Shown piece after piece: positions 9,164 through 18,336 of a stretch of 64,000 nt of DNA. Location: assembly GCA_017983795.1 (NCBI GenBank), contig JAGOAS010000012.1:1-64000 (forward strand). Reading direction: 5' to 3'. The stretch's first letter is position 1; each line of letters opens with the position of its first letter. The notes under the pieces were generated by a model. The model had not been told where the DNA came from. It worked only from the letters and a program-made list of their open reading frames with translations, and searched no databases. The stretch comes from Piscinibacter sp. Its GTDB lineage: Bacteria; Pseudomonadota; Gammaproteobacteria; Burkholderiales; Burkholderiaceae_C. Position numbers and translations under genes: made by a program.

Positions 9164-10534
9164 CTACACCCACTCGCACTCGCAGGTGAAGTGGCGCAGG
9201 AAGGGCGGCTGCTTGACGATGCGCACGCCGCGCACCGAGGCGGCCTTCTCCTTCACCTCGGCGATCACCTCGGCGGCGTAGTCGAAGTGCGACTGCGTGT
9301 ACATGCGGCGCGGGAACGCCAGCCGCACCAGCTCCATCGTGTGCGGCGTCTCGCCGCCGCCCTCGCGCGGCTTGCCGAACATCACCGAGCCGATCTCGCA
9401 GGCGCGGATGCCGCCTTCCAGGTACAGCGCCAGCGCCAGCGCCCAGCCCGGGTACTGCGACACCGGCAGGTGCGGCAGCACGGTGCGCGCGTCGATGTAC
9501 ACCGCGTGGCCGCCGGTGGGCCGCACGAAACCGACGCCCGCGGCCTCCAGCCGCTCGCCCAGGTATTCGGCGGTGCGCAGGCGGTAGCGCAGGTAGTCGT
9601 CGTCCAGGCCTTCCTCCAGGCCCACGGCCAGCGCCTCCAGGTCGCGGCCGGCCAGGCCGCCGTAGGTCGGGAAGCCTTCGCCGAGGATGAGCAGGTTGCG
9701 CACCGCGTCCATCCACTGGTCGCCGCGCAGCGCGATGAAGCCGCCGATGTTGACCATGCCGTCCTTCTTGGCGCTCATGGTGCAGCCGTCGGCCAGATCG
9801 AACATCTCGCGCGCGATCTGGCGCGCCGTGGCGTTCTCGTAGCCGCTCTCGCGCTTCTGGACGAACATCGCGTTCTCGGCGAAGCGGCACACGTCCATCA
9901 CCAGCGGCTTGCCGTGGCGCTTCAGCAAGGCGGCGTAGGCGCGCAGGTTGGCCATGGACACCGGCTGCCCGCCGCCGGTGTTGTTGGTGACGGTGATCAT
10001 GCCGAAGGGAATGCGCGCCCCTTCGGCCTGCAGCAGCCGTTCCACCTTGTCCAGGTCGATGTTGCCCTTGAACGGATGCGTGCTGGCCGGCTGCAGGCCC
10101 TCGGCGATCACCAGGTCGACCGCCTCCACGCCCAGGTATTCGAGGTTGGCGCGCGTGGTGTCGAAGTGGCAGTTGTTGGGCACCAGATCGCCCTTCTTGC
10201 ACGCCGCGGCGAACAGCACCTTCTCGGCCGCGCGGCCCTGGTGCGTGGGCACCACGTGCTGCATGCCGGTGATCGCCTGCACCGTGCGCTCAAGGCGATA
10301 GAAGCTGCGCGCGCCGGCGTAGCTCTCGTCGCCTTCCATGATCGCGGCCCACTGGCGCGAGGACATCGCGCCGGTGCCCGAGTCGGTGAGCCAGTCGATC
10401 AGAACGTCGTCGGCGCGCAGGCGAAACGGGTTGAGCTTGGCCTGCGCGAGCAACTGCTCGCGCTCGGCGCGCGTGGTCATGCGGATGGGCTCGACCGACT
10501 TGATGCGGAAGGGCTCGATGAGGGTCTTGGGCAT
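9164..10534 (-). CDS. tnaA: Tryptophanase (L-tryptophan indole-lyase)
   Basis: A 456-residue PLP enzyme of the beta-eliminating lyase family that splits L-tryptophan to indole, pyruvate and ammonia. The PLP lysine is K257 in [10 protein letters not shown]. Tyrosine phenol-lyase is the close alternative, but the two positions that distinguish the enzymes favour tryptophanase: FDTT has D125 where phenol-lyases have threonine, and CEIGS has I381 where they have arginine. Substrate-binding PTHQGR, FAENA and EGFPTYGG are conserved. Length is close to the 471 of Escherichia coli TnaA. No tnaC leader peptide or tnaB permease is adjacent, so the classical tryptophan-arrest control is absent. It sits beside, but outside, the heat-shock unit and is divergent from the alpha/beta hydrolase. 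Confidence 0.88.
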   Translation of the reverse strand: MPKTLIEPFRIKSVEPIRMTTRAEREQLLAQAKLNPFRLRADDVLIDWLTDSGTGAMSSRQWAAIMEGDESYAGARSFYRLERTVQAITGMQHVVPTHQGRAAEKVLFAAACKKGDLVPNNCHFDTTRANLEYLGVEAVDLVIAEGLQPASTHPFKGNIDLDKVERLLQAEGARIPFGMITVTNNTGGGQPVSMANLRAYAALLKRHGKPLVMDVCRFAENAMFVQKRESGYENATARQIAREMFDLADGCTMSAKKDGMVNIGGFIALRGDQWMDAVRNLLILGEGFPTYGGLAGRDLEALAVGLEEGLDDDYLRYRLRTAEYLGERLEAAGVGFVRPTGGHAVYIDARTVLPHLPVSQYPGWALALALYLEGGIRACEIGSVMFGKPREGGGETPHTMELVRLAFPRRMYTQSHFDYAAEVIAEVKEKAASVRGVRIVKQPPFLRHFTCECEWV

Positions 10535-10671
10535 GGTGCGTCCTGCACTGGTTTTTTCCAGCGCCGCAAGCTAATGCCGATCGAGGGGGCGTGGTGTCGG
10601 TTATTTCCAACGCGGCGGCCAGCGCGCTTCCACGAGGGCCTTGCGACGAAGTCGCCGCAAAATCCACGGCC

Positions 10672-11694
10672 ATGCCCACGATGCGACGCCGTGATGCCCT
10701 GGCGTGGCTGGCCGCTGCCGCGCTGCCGGTCGCAGCCCCGGCCGCCCAGGCCGCCGATGCCTCGTTCAGCGACGAGACCTGGCTCGATTCGGCGCGCCGG
10801 CGCGAGCTCCCGCTGCGCTTGCGCTGGCCGGCCGGCGAGGCGCCGTGCGCGCTGGTGATCCACTCCCACGGCCTGGGCGGCAGCCGCGCCGGCGCGGCCG
10901 TGTGGGGCGAGGCCTGGCAGGCCGCCGGGCTGGCGGTGCTGCATGTGCAGCACCCCGGCTCGGACAGCTCGGTGTGGCAGGAAGGCGGGCTGCGCGGGCT
11001 GAACGGCCTGCGCCATGCGGCCAGCACGAGCGAGTACCTGGAGCGCATCGCCGACGGCCACTTCCTGCTCGACGAGATCGAGCGCCGCAGCCGGGCGCTC
11101 GGGCCCTGGGCGCGTGTGCGGATGGACGCGATCGGCTTCTCCGGCCACTCCTTCGGCGCGCGGCTGACGCAGGCGCTGGCCGGCGAGCGCGCCGCGCGCG
11201 GCGGCCGCAACGAAGCGCTGCAGCGCGCCGCCGAGCCGCGCCTGCGCGCCTTCATCGCCTTCAGCCCCGGCTTCGCCGATCGCTCCGGCACCGACGACCA
11301 CGCGGTGGCGCAGCGCTTCGGCGCGATCACGCGGCCCTTCCTCGCCATCACCGGCAGCGACGACGACGCGATGCTCGTCGGCGATGCCAGCAACGCCGCG
11401 CGCCGTGCCGTCTACCGCGGCCTGCCGGCGGGCCAGAAGGCGCAGCTGGTGCTCGAAGGGGCCGACCACATGACTTTCGGCGGCGGCACCGGCCTGCCGG
11501 AGCGGCCCGGGCGCCGCGGCGGCCTGATCCGCCGCGGGCCGCATGCCGTGGAGCTGGAGCCGCGCCACCAGCGCGTCGTCGCGGCGATCACCAGCGACTG
11601 GTGGCGCTGGCGCCTGCTCGGCGACGATGCGGCGCGTCTGCGCCTCTTGCACCCCGAGGGTCTGACGCCGGCCGATCTGTGGGAGCAGGGCTGA
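10672..11694 (+). CDS. Exported alpha/beta hydrolase
   Basis: A 340-residue predicted periplasmic hydrolase. The N-terminus MPTMRRRDALAWLAAAALP has consecutive arginines and a hydrophobic core ending in AQAAD, typical of a Tat-type signal. The fold is that of platelet-activating-factor acetylhydrolase/dienelactone-hydrolase-like proteins: an oxyanion stretch IHSHGLGGSR, the nucleophile elbow GFSGHSFGA, an aspartate in ITGSDDDA and a late histidine in EGADHMTF. The substrate is unknown. The frame is open further upstream, but a start there would precede the signal peptide, so the ATG at 10672 is chosen. It faces away from tnaA across 137 bases and converges on hslR with 7 bases between. Confidence 0.75.
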   Translation: MPTMRRRDALAWLAAAALPVAAPAAQAADASFSDETWLDSARRRELPLRLRWPAGEAPCALVIHSHGLGGSRAGAAVWGEAWQAAGLAVLHVQHPGSDSSVWQEGGLRGLNGLRHAASTSEYLERIADGHFLLDEIERRSRALGPWARVRMDAIGFSGHSFGARLTQALAGERAARGGRNEALQRAAEPRLRAFIAFSPGFADRSGTDDHAVAQRFGAITRPFLAITGSDDDAMLVGDASNAARRAVYRGLPAGQKAQLVLEGADHMTFGGGTGLPERPGRRGGLIRRGPHAVELEPRHQRVVAAITSDWWRWRLLGDDAARLRLLHPEGLTPADLWEQG

Positions 11695-11701
11695 GCGCGG
11701 C

Positions 11702-12132
<431 letters not shown>

Positions 12133-12136
<4 letters not shown>

Positions 12137-13548
12137 CGCAGCTGATTGTCCGCCAGCGGCACGCGCACCGTGGCATCGAGCCCCGCGACCCGCCCGCCGC
12201 TGACGCGGTCGTCCAGCGCGATGCTGCCGGAGAGCGTGCGCACGATCTCGCCGCAGATCGCCAGGCCCAGGCCCGAGCCGCCGCCGCGTTCGCCGGCCGC
12301 GAAGGGCTGGAACAGGTGCTCGCGCAGCTCGGGGGCGAGGCCGGGGCCGCTGTCGGCGATGGTCAGCGCGGCCGTGCGGCCGTCGCTCACCAGCCGCATC
12401 GCCAGCGTGCCGCCTTCGCGGCAATGCCGGATGGCGTTGTGCAGCAGATTGCGCGTCAGCTCGCGCAGCGCCCACTCGTGCGCGCGCACCGGCGCCGGCA
12501 CGGTGGCGATCTCGAAGTCGAGCTGGCGCTCGGCAATGAGCGCGCCGAGGTCCAGCGCCACCGCGCGCACGATCTCGGCCCAGTCGACCACCGGCGCGTC
12601 GCCCTGCTGGCGCAACTGCTCGACCTTGGCCAGCGAGAGCATCTGGTTGGCGAGCTGCGTGGCGCGCTCGACGGTGTGGCGCATCTCCTGCAAGGCCTGC
12701 GTCGGCTCGACGTCGCCGCGCAGCGCCGACTGCACCTGCGTCTTGAGCACCGCCAGCGGCGTGCGCAGCTGGTGCGCGCTGTCGCGCACGAAGCGCTTCT
12801 GGTGCTCGAGCAGGTGGGCGAGGCGCGCCATCACCTGGTTGAGCGCGTCCAGCAGCGGCTGCAGCTCGCGCGGCGCATCGGGCGCGGCGATGGGCGCGAG
12901 GTCGCTCTCGGCGCGCTCGCGCAGCTGGGCGCTCAGCGAGCGCACCGGGCGCGTGGCGCGCTGCACCACCCACAGCACCGCCGCCACCAGCACCATCAGC
13001 AGCGCCGCCTGGCGCCACAGCGTGTCGACCAGGATCTGGCGCGCCAGCGTCTGGCGCAGCTCGAGCGTCTCGGCGACCTGGATGGTGGTCATGCCGCGGC
13101 CCTCGTGGCTGGCCACCGGCTGCAGCAGCACCGCCACGCGCACCGGCTGGCCGCGGTAGGTGTCGTCGTAGAAGTCGACCAGCGCGGCATACGGCCCCTT
13201 GTTCGGCAGCTTGCCGCGCCAGGGCGGCAAGTCCTCGAAGCCCGTCACCATCTCGCCGTGGAAACCGCTCACCTTGAAATACATGCGGCTGCGCACGTCG
13301 GCCTCGAAGGCCTCGAGCGCGGAGTAGGGCACGGTGGGCAGCACGTGCGCCGCATCGCCGGCGCCTTCGACCTGCAGCTGCTCGCCGATCGACTTGGCGC
13401 TGGCCAGCAGCGTGCGGTCGTAGGCCGTGTCGGCCGCGCGCAGGGCCTGGCGGTAGAGGCTGGTGGTGTTGATGCCGAAGCCGATCAGCAGCGGCAGCAG
13501 GATGCCGATCAGCAGCTGGCTGCGCAGGGATCTCGGGGCCAGGCTCAC
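12133..13548 (-). CDS. tctE: Sensor histidine kinase, TctE-like
   Basis: A 471-residue membrane kinase. One transmembrane helix near residues 11-30, a periplasmic sensor loop of about 130 residues and a second helix (LLMVLVAAVLWVV) precede HAMP, HisKA and HATPase domains. The phosphorylated histidine is in RDSAHQLRTPLAVLKTQ. The ATP lid motifs NLLHNAIRH, DSGPGL and GSGLGLAI are intact. Translation probably starts at GTG 13548, overlapping the response-regulator stop by four bases (GTGA). Its position opposite tctCBA and its similarity to TctE suggest it senses a tricarboxylate or related organic acid. The exact ligand is not visible. Confidence 0.85.
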
Positions 13549-14225
13549 GCGCTCGCTGCCTTCAGCAGATAGCCCAGGCCGCGCAGCGTCACCAGTTGCA
13601 CGCCGGTCGATGCGAGCCGCTTGCGCAGCCGATAGGCCACCACCTCGATCGCATCGGGCTGCACGTCTTCGCCGGGGAATACGGTCTCGACCAGGCGCTC
13701 CTTCGCCACCGCCTGACCGGGGCGCGCGAGCAGGGCGCGCAACATCGCGGCCTCGCGCGGGGCGAGGTCCATCGGCGCGCCGTTCAGGCACACCGCGCCG
13801 CTCGCCGCATCGAGGCTCAGCCCGGCAAAGGAATCGGCGCCGCCCGCGGCGCGGCCGGGCGCGGCTTCGCTGCGCCGCGCCAGCGCGCGGATGCGTGCTT
13901 CCAGCTCGTCGAGGTCGAAGGGCTTGGGCAGGTAGTCGTCGGCGCCACTGTTCAGGCCGAGGATGCGATCACCCACCGTGCCGCGCGCGGTGAGGATCAG
14001 CACCGGCGTGCGCAGGCCTTCGGCGCGCGCCAGCGTCAGCACCTGCAGGCCGTCGAGGCCGGGCAGGCTGAGGTCGAGCAGCACCACGTCGGGCACGCTG
14101 GCGCGCCAGCGATCGAGCGCGCGCGCGCCGTCGGCGCAGGGCACCACCGTGATGCCGCGGCGCTCGAAGGAGCGTTGCAGCGTCGTCTGCATCGCCGGGT
14201 TGTCCTCGATCAGCAGCAGTTTCAT
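13545..14225 (-). CDS. tctD: OmpR-family response regulator, TctD-like
   Basis: A 226-residue regulator with a receiver domain (acidic pair in LIEDN, phosphoacceptor in VVLLDLSLPG, lysine in YLPKPF) and a winged-helix DNA-binding domain (REAAMLRALLARPGQAV, AIEVVAYRLRKRL, LRGLGYLL). It is co-transcribed with the kinase and faces tctC across 92 bases. It should bind in that gap to activate the transporter genes, as TctD does in other proteobacteria. No clear direct repeat was picked out by eye. Confidence 0.9.
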   Translation of the reverse strand: MKLLLIEDNPAMQTTLQRSFERRGITVVPCADGARALDRWRASVPDVVLLDLSLPGLDGLQVLTLARAEGLRTPVLILTARGTVGDRILGLNSGADDYLPKPFDLDELEARIRALARRSEAAPGRAAGGADSFAGLSLDAASGAVCLNGAPMDLAPREAAMLRALLARPGQAVAKERLVETVFPGEDVQPDAIEVVAYRLRKRLASTGVQLVTLRGLGYLLKAASA

Positions 14226-14317
14226 CGCCTGGAGTTTTCCCTAGGTCCTTGGACAGCGGACTGACAGCTTATCGCCCGAGCATCCACCCCGTCCCAAACC
14301 GAACCCAGGAGACAGCG

Positions 14318-15277
14318 ATGCGTCGCGATACCTTCCTCCGCTCGATGGCTGCGCTTGCCGCCGCCGGTGTGCTGCCCTTGTCGGCCCGCGCGGCCGGGGC
14401 GAACCTGAAGATGATGATCCCGGCCAACCCGGGCGGCGGCTGGGACGGCACCGGCCGCGCGCTCGGCAAGGCGCTGCAGGAAGCCGGCGCCGGCTCGGTC
14501 AGCTACGACAACAAGGGCGGCGCGGCCGGCGCGATCGGCCTGGCGCAGTTCGTCAACGCCAGCAAGGGCGACCCCAACGCGCTGATGATGATGGGCGCGG
14601 TGATGGTCGGCGGCATCATCACCGGCAAGCCGCCGGTGAACCTGTCGCAGGCCACGCCGCTGGCGCGCCTGATCAGCGAATACCAGGTCTTCGTGTTGCC
14701 GGCCGAGTCGCCGCTGAAGTCGATGAAGGAAGTCATCGAGCAGCTCAAGAAGGACCCGGGCAGCGTCAAGTGGGGCGGCGGCTCGCGCGGCTCCACCGAG
14801 CACATCGCCGCGGCGATGATCGCGCGCGAAGTCGGCGCCGACCCGTCCAAGATCAACTACGTCGCCTTCCGTGGCGGCGGCGAGGCGGTGGCAGCCGTGC
14901 TCGGCGGCAACGTGACGGTGGGCGGCAGCGGCTACACCGAGTTCGGCGAATACATCGCGACCAAGAAGATGCGCCCGATCGCGGTGACCTCGCCGACGCG
15001 CCTGAAGGGCGTCGACGCGCCGACGCTGAAGGAGCTGGGCCTGAACGTCGAGATCGGCAACTGGCGCGGCGTGTACGGCGCGCCCGGCATCAGCGCCGAG
15101 CAGCGCAAGGCGCTCACCGAGCTGGTCGTCAAGGCCACCAAGACCAAGGCCTGGGCGCAGGCGGTCGAGGCCAACGGCTGGACGCCTGCGCTGCTCGCCG
15201 GACCGGAGTTCGACGCCTTCGTCGACAACGAGTTCGCCAGCCTGCGCGCCGTGATGGCCAAGGCCGGGATGATCTGA
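14318..15277 (+). CDS. tctC: Tripartite tricarboxylate transporter substrate-binding protein TctC
   Basis: A 319-residue periplasmic binding protein of the Bug/TctC family. The N-terminus MRRDTFLRSMAALAAAG has a twin-arginine-like RRDTFL and a cleavage region near ARAAGA. The family signature IPANPGGGWDGTGRALG lines the ligand carboxylate pocket, and the later NKGGAAGAIG and RGGGEAVAAVLGG segments are conserved. It captures the organic acid and delivers it to TctBA. A good AGGAGA ribosome site (14307-14312) precedes the ATG. Its stop overlaps the tctB start (TGATG). Ligand identity (citrate, tricarballylate, aromatic acid and so on) cannot be read from sequence. Confidence 0.92.
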   Translation: MRRDTFLRSMAALAAAGVLPLSARAAGANLKMMIPANPGGGWDGTGRALGKALQEAGAGSVSYDNKGGAAGAIGLAQFVNASKGDPNALMMMGAVMVGGIITGKPPVNLSQATPLARLISEYQVFVLPAESPLKSMKEVIEQLKKDPGSVKWGGGSRGSTEHIAAAMIAREVGADPSKINYVAFRGGGEAVAAVLGGNVTVGGSGYTEFGEYIATKKMRPIAVTSPTRLKGVDAPTLKELGLNVEIGNWRGVYGAPGISAEQRKALTELVVKATKTKAWAQAVEANGWTPALLAGPEFDAFVDNEFASLRAVMAKAGMI

Positions 15278-15777
15278 TGAGGCCGGCCACGCCGCAGACG
15301 CTGCTGGGCGTCGGTACGCTGACGCTGGGCGCGCTGCTGGCCGCCGGTGCGACGCAGATCAGCGCCGAGGCCGGCTACGCCGGCGTCGGCCCCAACTTCC
15401 TGCCCTGGCTGGTGGCCGTCGCGTTGATGCTGTGCGGCGGCTTCCTCGTCTGGGAGGCGCGCAGCGGGGGCTTCCGCGAGATGGAGGAACCCTCCGGCGC
15501 GGCGAGCGGCTTCTGGCCCGGCTTCGCCTGGGTGTCGGCGGGCATCCTCGCCAACGCCGCGCTGATCACCAGGCTCGGCTTCATCCTCAGCTGCGCGCTG
15601 TGCTTCGTGCTGGCGGTGCGCGGCTTCAAGGCCTCGCAGGGCCGGCCCGACCGCAGCCCCAAGGCCTGGCTGGTCGACGCGCTGATCGGCATGGCGATCG
15701 CCGCGCCGGTCTACTGGATGTTCACGCAACTGCTCGCGATCAGCCTGCCCAGTCTGACCACGACCGGCTGGCTCTGA
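15277..15777 (+). CDS. tctB: Tripartite tricarboxylate transporter small membrane subunit TctB
   Basis: A 166-residue inner-membrane protein with about four hydrophobic segments (for example [43 protein letters not shown] and the final [15 protein letters not shown]). Size and topology fit TctB, the poorly conserved small subunit that pairs with TctA. Its start overlaps the tctC stop by one base and tctA begins 13 bases downstream, so the three are one operon. Confidence 0.9.
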   Translation: MRPATPQTLLGVGTLTLGALLAAGATQISAEAGYAGVGPNFLPWLVAVALMLCGGFLVWEARSGGFREMEEPSGAASGFWPGFAWVSAGILANAALITRLGFILSCALCFVLAVRGFKASQGRPDRSPKAWLVDALIGMAIAAPVYWMFTQLLAISLPSLTTTGWL

Positions 15778-15790
15778 GGAAAGCGCACCC

Positions 15791-17284
15791 ATGGACATCC
15801 TCAACCAGCTGCTGCAGGGCTTCGCCACCGCCGCCACGCCGATCAACCTGCTGTGGGCGCTGCTCGGCTGCACCATCGGCACGGCGGTGGGCGTGCTGCC
15901 CGGCATCGGCCCGGCCACCGCGGTGGCGATGCTGCTGCCGATCACGCTCAAGGTCGACCCGACCGCCTCGATGATCTTCTTCGCCGGCATCTACTACGGT
16001 GCGATGTACGGCGGCTCGACCACCTCCATCCTGCTCAACACGCCCGGCGAATCGGGTTCCATGGTCACGGCCATGGAAGGCAACAAGATGGCCAAGCACG
16101 GCCGCGCCGGCGCCGCGCTGGCGACGGCGGCGATCGGCTCCTTCGTGGCCGGCACGATCGCCACCGTGGTGGTGACCTTCTTCGCGCCGCTGGTGGCCGG
16201 CTTCGCCGTCAAGCTCGGGCCGCCCGAATACTTCCTGCTGATGGTGCTGGCCTTCTGCACGGTGTCGGCGGTGCTGGGAAAAAGCACGCTGCGCGGCCTG
16301 GTGGCGCTGTTCGTCGGCCTGGCGATGGGGCTGGTGGGCATCGACCAGATCACCGGCCAGGCGCGCTACACCGGTGGCGTGCCCGAGCTGATGGACGGGC
16401 TCGAGGTGGTGCTGATCGCGGTCGGCCTGTTCGCGGTGGCCGAGGCGCTCTACGCCGTGCTCTACGAGGGCCGCGTCGAGGAATCGCAGAACCGCATGAG
16501 CAAGGTGCACATGACAGGTGCGGAGTGGCGGCGTTCCTGGCCGGCCTGGCTGCGCGCCACCTTCATCGGCGTGCCCTTCGGCTGCATCCCGGCCGGCGGC
16601 AGCGAGATCCCGACCTTCCTGAGCTACGCCACCGAGAAGAAGCTCTCCAAGCACAAGGAGGAGTTCGGCACCACGGGCGCGATCGAAGGCGTGGCCGGCC
16701 CCGAGGCGGCCAACAACGCGGCCATCACCGCGACGCTGATCCCGCTGCTGACGCTGGGCATCCCGACCTCCAACACCACCGCGATCCTGCTCGGCGCGTT
16801 CCAGAACTACGGCATCAACCCGGGCCCGCAGCTGTTCGACAAGAACGCCGCGCTGGTGTGGGCGCTGATCGCGTCGCTGTACATCGGCAACGTGATGCTG
16901 CTGGTGCTCAACCTGCCGCTGGTGGGCCTGTGGGTGAAGCTGCTGAAGATCCCCAAGCCGCAGCTCTACGCCGGCATCCTGATCTTCGCGACGGTGGGCG
17001 TGTACGGCATGCGCCAGTCGGCCTTCGACCTCTTCCTGCTCTATGCGATCGGCCTGCTGGGCGTGCTGATGCGGCGCTTCGACTTCCCGACCGCGCCGGT
17101 GGTGGTGGGCATGATCCTGGGGCCGCTGGCCGAGGCGCAGATGCGCAACGCGCTGTCCATCGGCGAAGGCCACTGGGGCGTGTTCCTGCAGCGGCCGGTA
17201 TCGGTGCTGCTGCTGGTGATCGTGGCGATGGTGCTGCTGCTGCCGCGCATCGCCAAGGCGCGGCGGCGCGCGCGTTTCGGCTGA
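15791..17284 (+). CDS. tctA: Tripartite tricarboxylate transporter large membrane subunit TctA
   Basis: A 497-residue permease with about 11 to 12 transmembrane segments. TctA family landmarks are clear: [19 protein letters not shown] near residue 38, [20 protein letters not shown] near residue 73, and [17 protein letters not shown] around residue 320. It moves the substrate bound by TctC inward, driven by the proton or sodium gradient. It ends three bases before the convergent hemH gene. Confidence 0.96.
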   Translation: MDILNQLLQGFATAATPINLLWALLGCTIGTAVGVLPGIGPATAVAMLLPITLKVDPTASMIFFAGIYYGAMYGGSTTSILLNTPGESGSMVTAMEGNKMAKHGRAGAALATAAIGSFVAGTIATVVVTFFAPLVAGFAVKLGPPEYFLLMVLAFCTVSAVLGKSTLRGLVALFVGLAMGLVGIDQITGQARYTGGVPELMDGLEVVLIAVGLFAVAEALYAVLYEGRVEESQNRMSKVHMTGAEWRRSWPAWLRATFIGVPFGCIPAGGSEIPTFLSYATEKKLSKHKEEFGTTGAIEGVAGPEAANNAAITATLIPLLTLGIPTSNTTAILLGAFQNYGINPGPQLFDKNAALVWALIASLYIGNVMLLVLNLPLVGLWVKLLKIPKPQLYAGILIFATVGVYGMRQSAFDLFLLYAIGLLGVLMRRFDFPTAPVVVGMILGPLAEAQMRNALSIGEGHWGVFLQRPVSVLLLVIVAMVLLLPRIAKARRRARFG

Positions 17285-17287
17285 TCG

Positions 17288-18313
17288 TCAGCGCGCGGTG
17301 GGCCAGCCCTGCAGGTGGCGCAGCGCGATCTGCGCCAGCGCATCGATCCAGGGGTGGCTGTCGTTCAGGCAGGGGATGTAGCGGAACTCGCGGCCACCGG
17401 CCGCGAGGAAGGCGGCGCGCACCTCCTGGTCGATCTCCTCGAGCGTCTCGAGGCAGTCGGCCGTGAAGCCGGGGCACATCACGTCGAGGCTGGCCACGCC
17501 CTGTTTCGCCAGCGCCACCAGCGTCGGCTCGGTGTAGGGCTGCAGCCAGGCGGCCTTGCCGAAGCGGCTCTGGAAGGTGACGACGAGCTGCTCGTCGCGC
17601 AGTGACAGCCGCTCGCCGAGCCGCTTCGCGCTCGCCAGGCACTCGTCGTAGTACGGATCGCCGAGCGCGCGCGTGCGCTCGGGCACGCCGTGAAAGCTCA
17701 GCACCAGCTTTTCGCCGCGGCCGTGCGTCTGCCAATGCGCCAGCACGCGCTGGGCGAGCGCCTCGATGTAGGCCGGGTCGTCGTGGTAGCGGTTGACGAA
17801 GCGCAGTTCGGGCAGGCTGCGCACGCGCGCGGCCCAGGCGCCGACCGCATCCCAGGCGCTCGCGGTGGTGGTGCCCGAATACTGCGGGTACAGCGGCAGC
17901 AGCAGGATGCGCGTGGCGCCCTCGGCCTTGAGCGCATCCAGCACGCTGGCCACCGAAGGCTTGCCGTAGCGCATCGCGTGCCGCACCGGCACCGCATGGC
18001 CGCGCTCGCCGAGGTAGCCCTGCAGCAGCTTGGCCTGCTTCTCGCTCCACACCAGCAGCGGCGAACCCTCGGGCATCCAGATGCTGGCGTACTTGCGCGC
18101 CGACTTGGCCGGCCGCACGCGCAGGATCACGCCGTGCAGGATGGGCCACCACAGCAAGCGCGGGATCTCGACCACGCGCGGGTCGGCGAGGAACTCGGCG
18201 AGGTAGCGGCGCAGCGCGGGCGCGGTCGGCGCATCGGGCGTGCCGAGGTTGACGAGCACCACCGCCGTGCGATCGGCAGTGGGGCGAGGCTGGGGTTCGG
18301 CGGCGAAGCGCAT
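17288..18313 (-). CDS. hemH: Ferrochelatase
   Basis: A 341-residue enzyme that inserts ferrous iron into protoporphyrin IX, the last step of heme synthesis. The N-terminal VVLVNLGTPDAP, the central LLLPLYPQYSGTTTASAWD, the catalytic-histidine motif LSFHGVPERTRALGDPY and the late PGFTADCLETLEEI with a conserved glutamate are all present. Its length equals that of bacterial family members. It has its own start at 18313, 23 bases after the stop of the hybrid kinase, so it may be at the tail of that operon. Confidence 0.97.
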   Translation of the reverse strand: MRFAAEPQPRPTADRTAVVLVNLGTPDAPTAPALRRYLAEFLADPRVVEIPRLLWWPILHGVILRVRPAKSARKYASIWMPEGSPLLVWSEKQAKLLQGYLGERGHAVPVRHAMRYGKPSVASVLDALKAEGATRILLLPLYPQYSGTTTASAWDAVGAWAARVRSLPELRFVNRYHDDPAYIEALAQRVLAHWQTHGRGEKLVLSFHGVPERTRALGDPYYDECLASAKRLGERLSLRDEQLVVTFQSRFGKAAWLQPYTEPTLVALAKQGVASLDVMCPGFTADCLETLEEIDQEVRAAFLAAGGREFRYIPCLNDSHPWIDALAQIALRHLQGWPTAR

Positions 18314-18336
18314 GGTCGGTCGCGGGCGGCGCGCGA

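Noticed and set aside
9164-10534. Tyrosine phenol-lyase as the identity of the beta-eliminating lyase
   Set aside because: The phenol-lyase Thr and Arg are replaced by D125 and I381, as in tryptophanases.
10535-10671. tnaC-type leader peptide upstream of tryptophanase
   Set aside because: No short frame with a tryptophan and proline arrest pattern was found in the 137-base gap.
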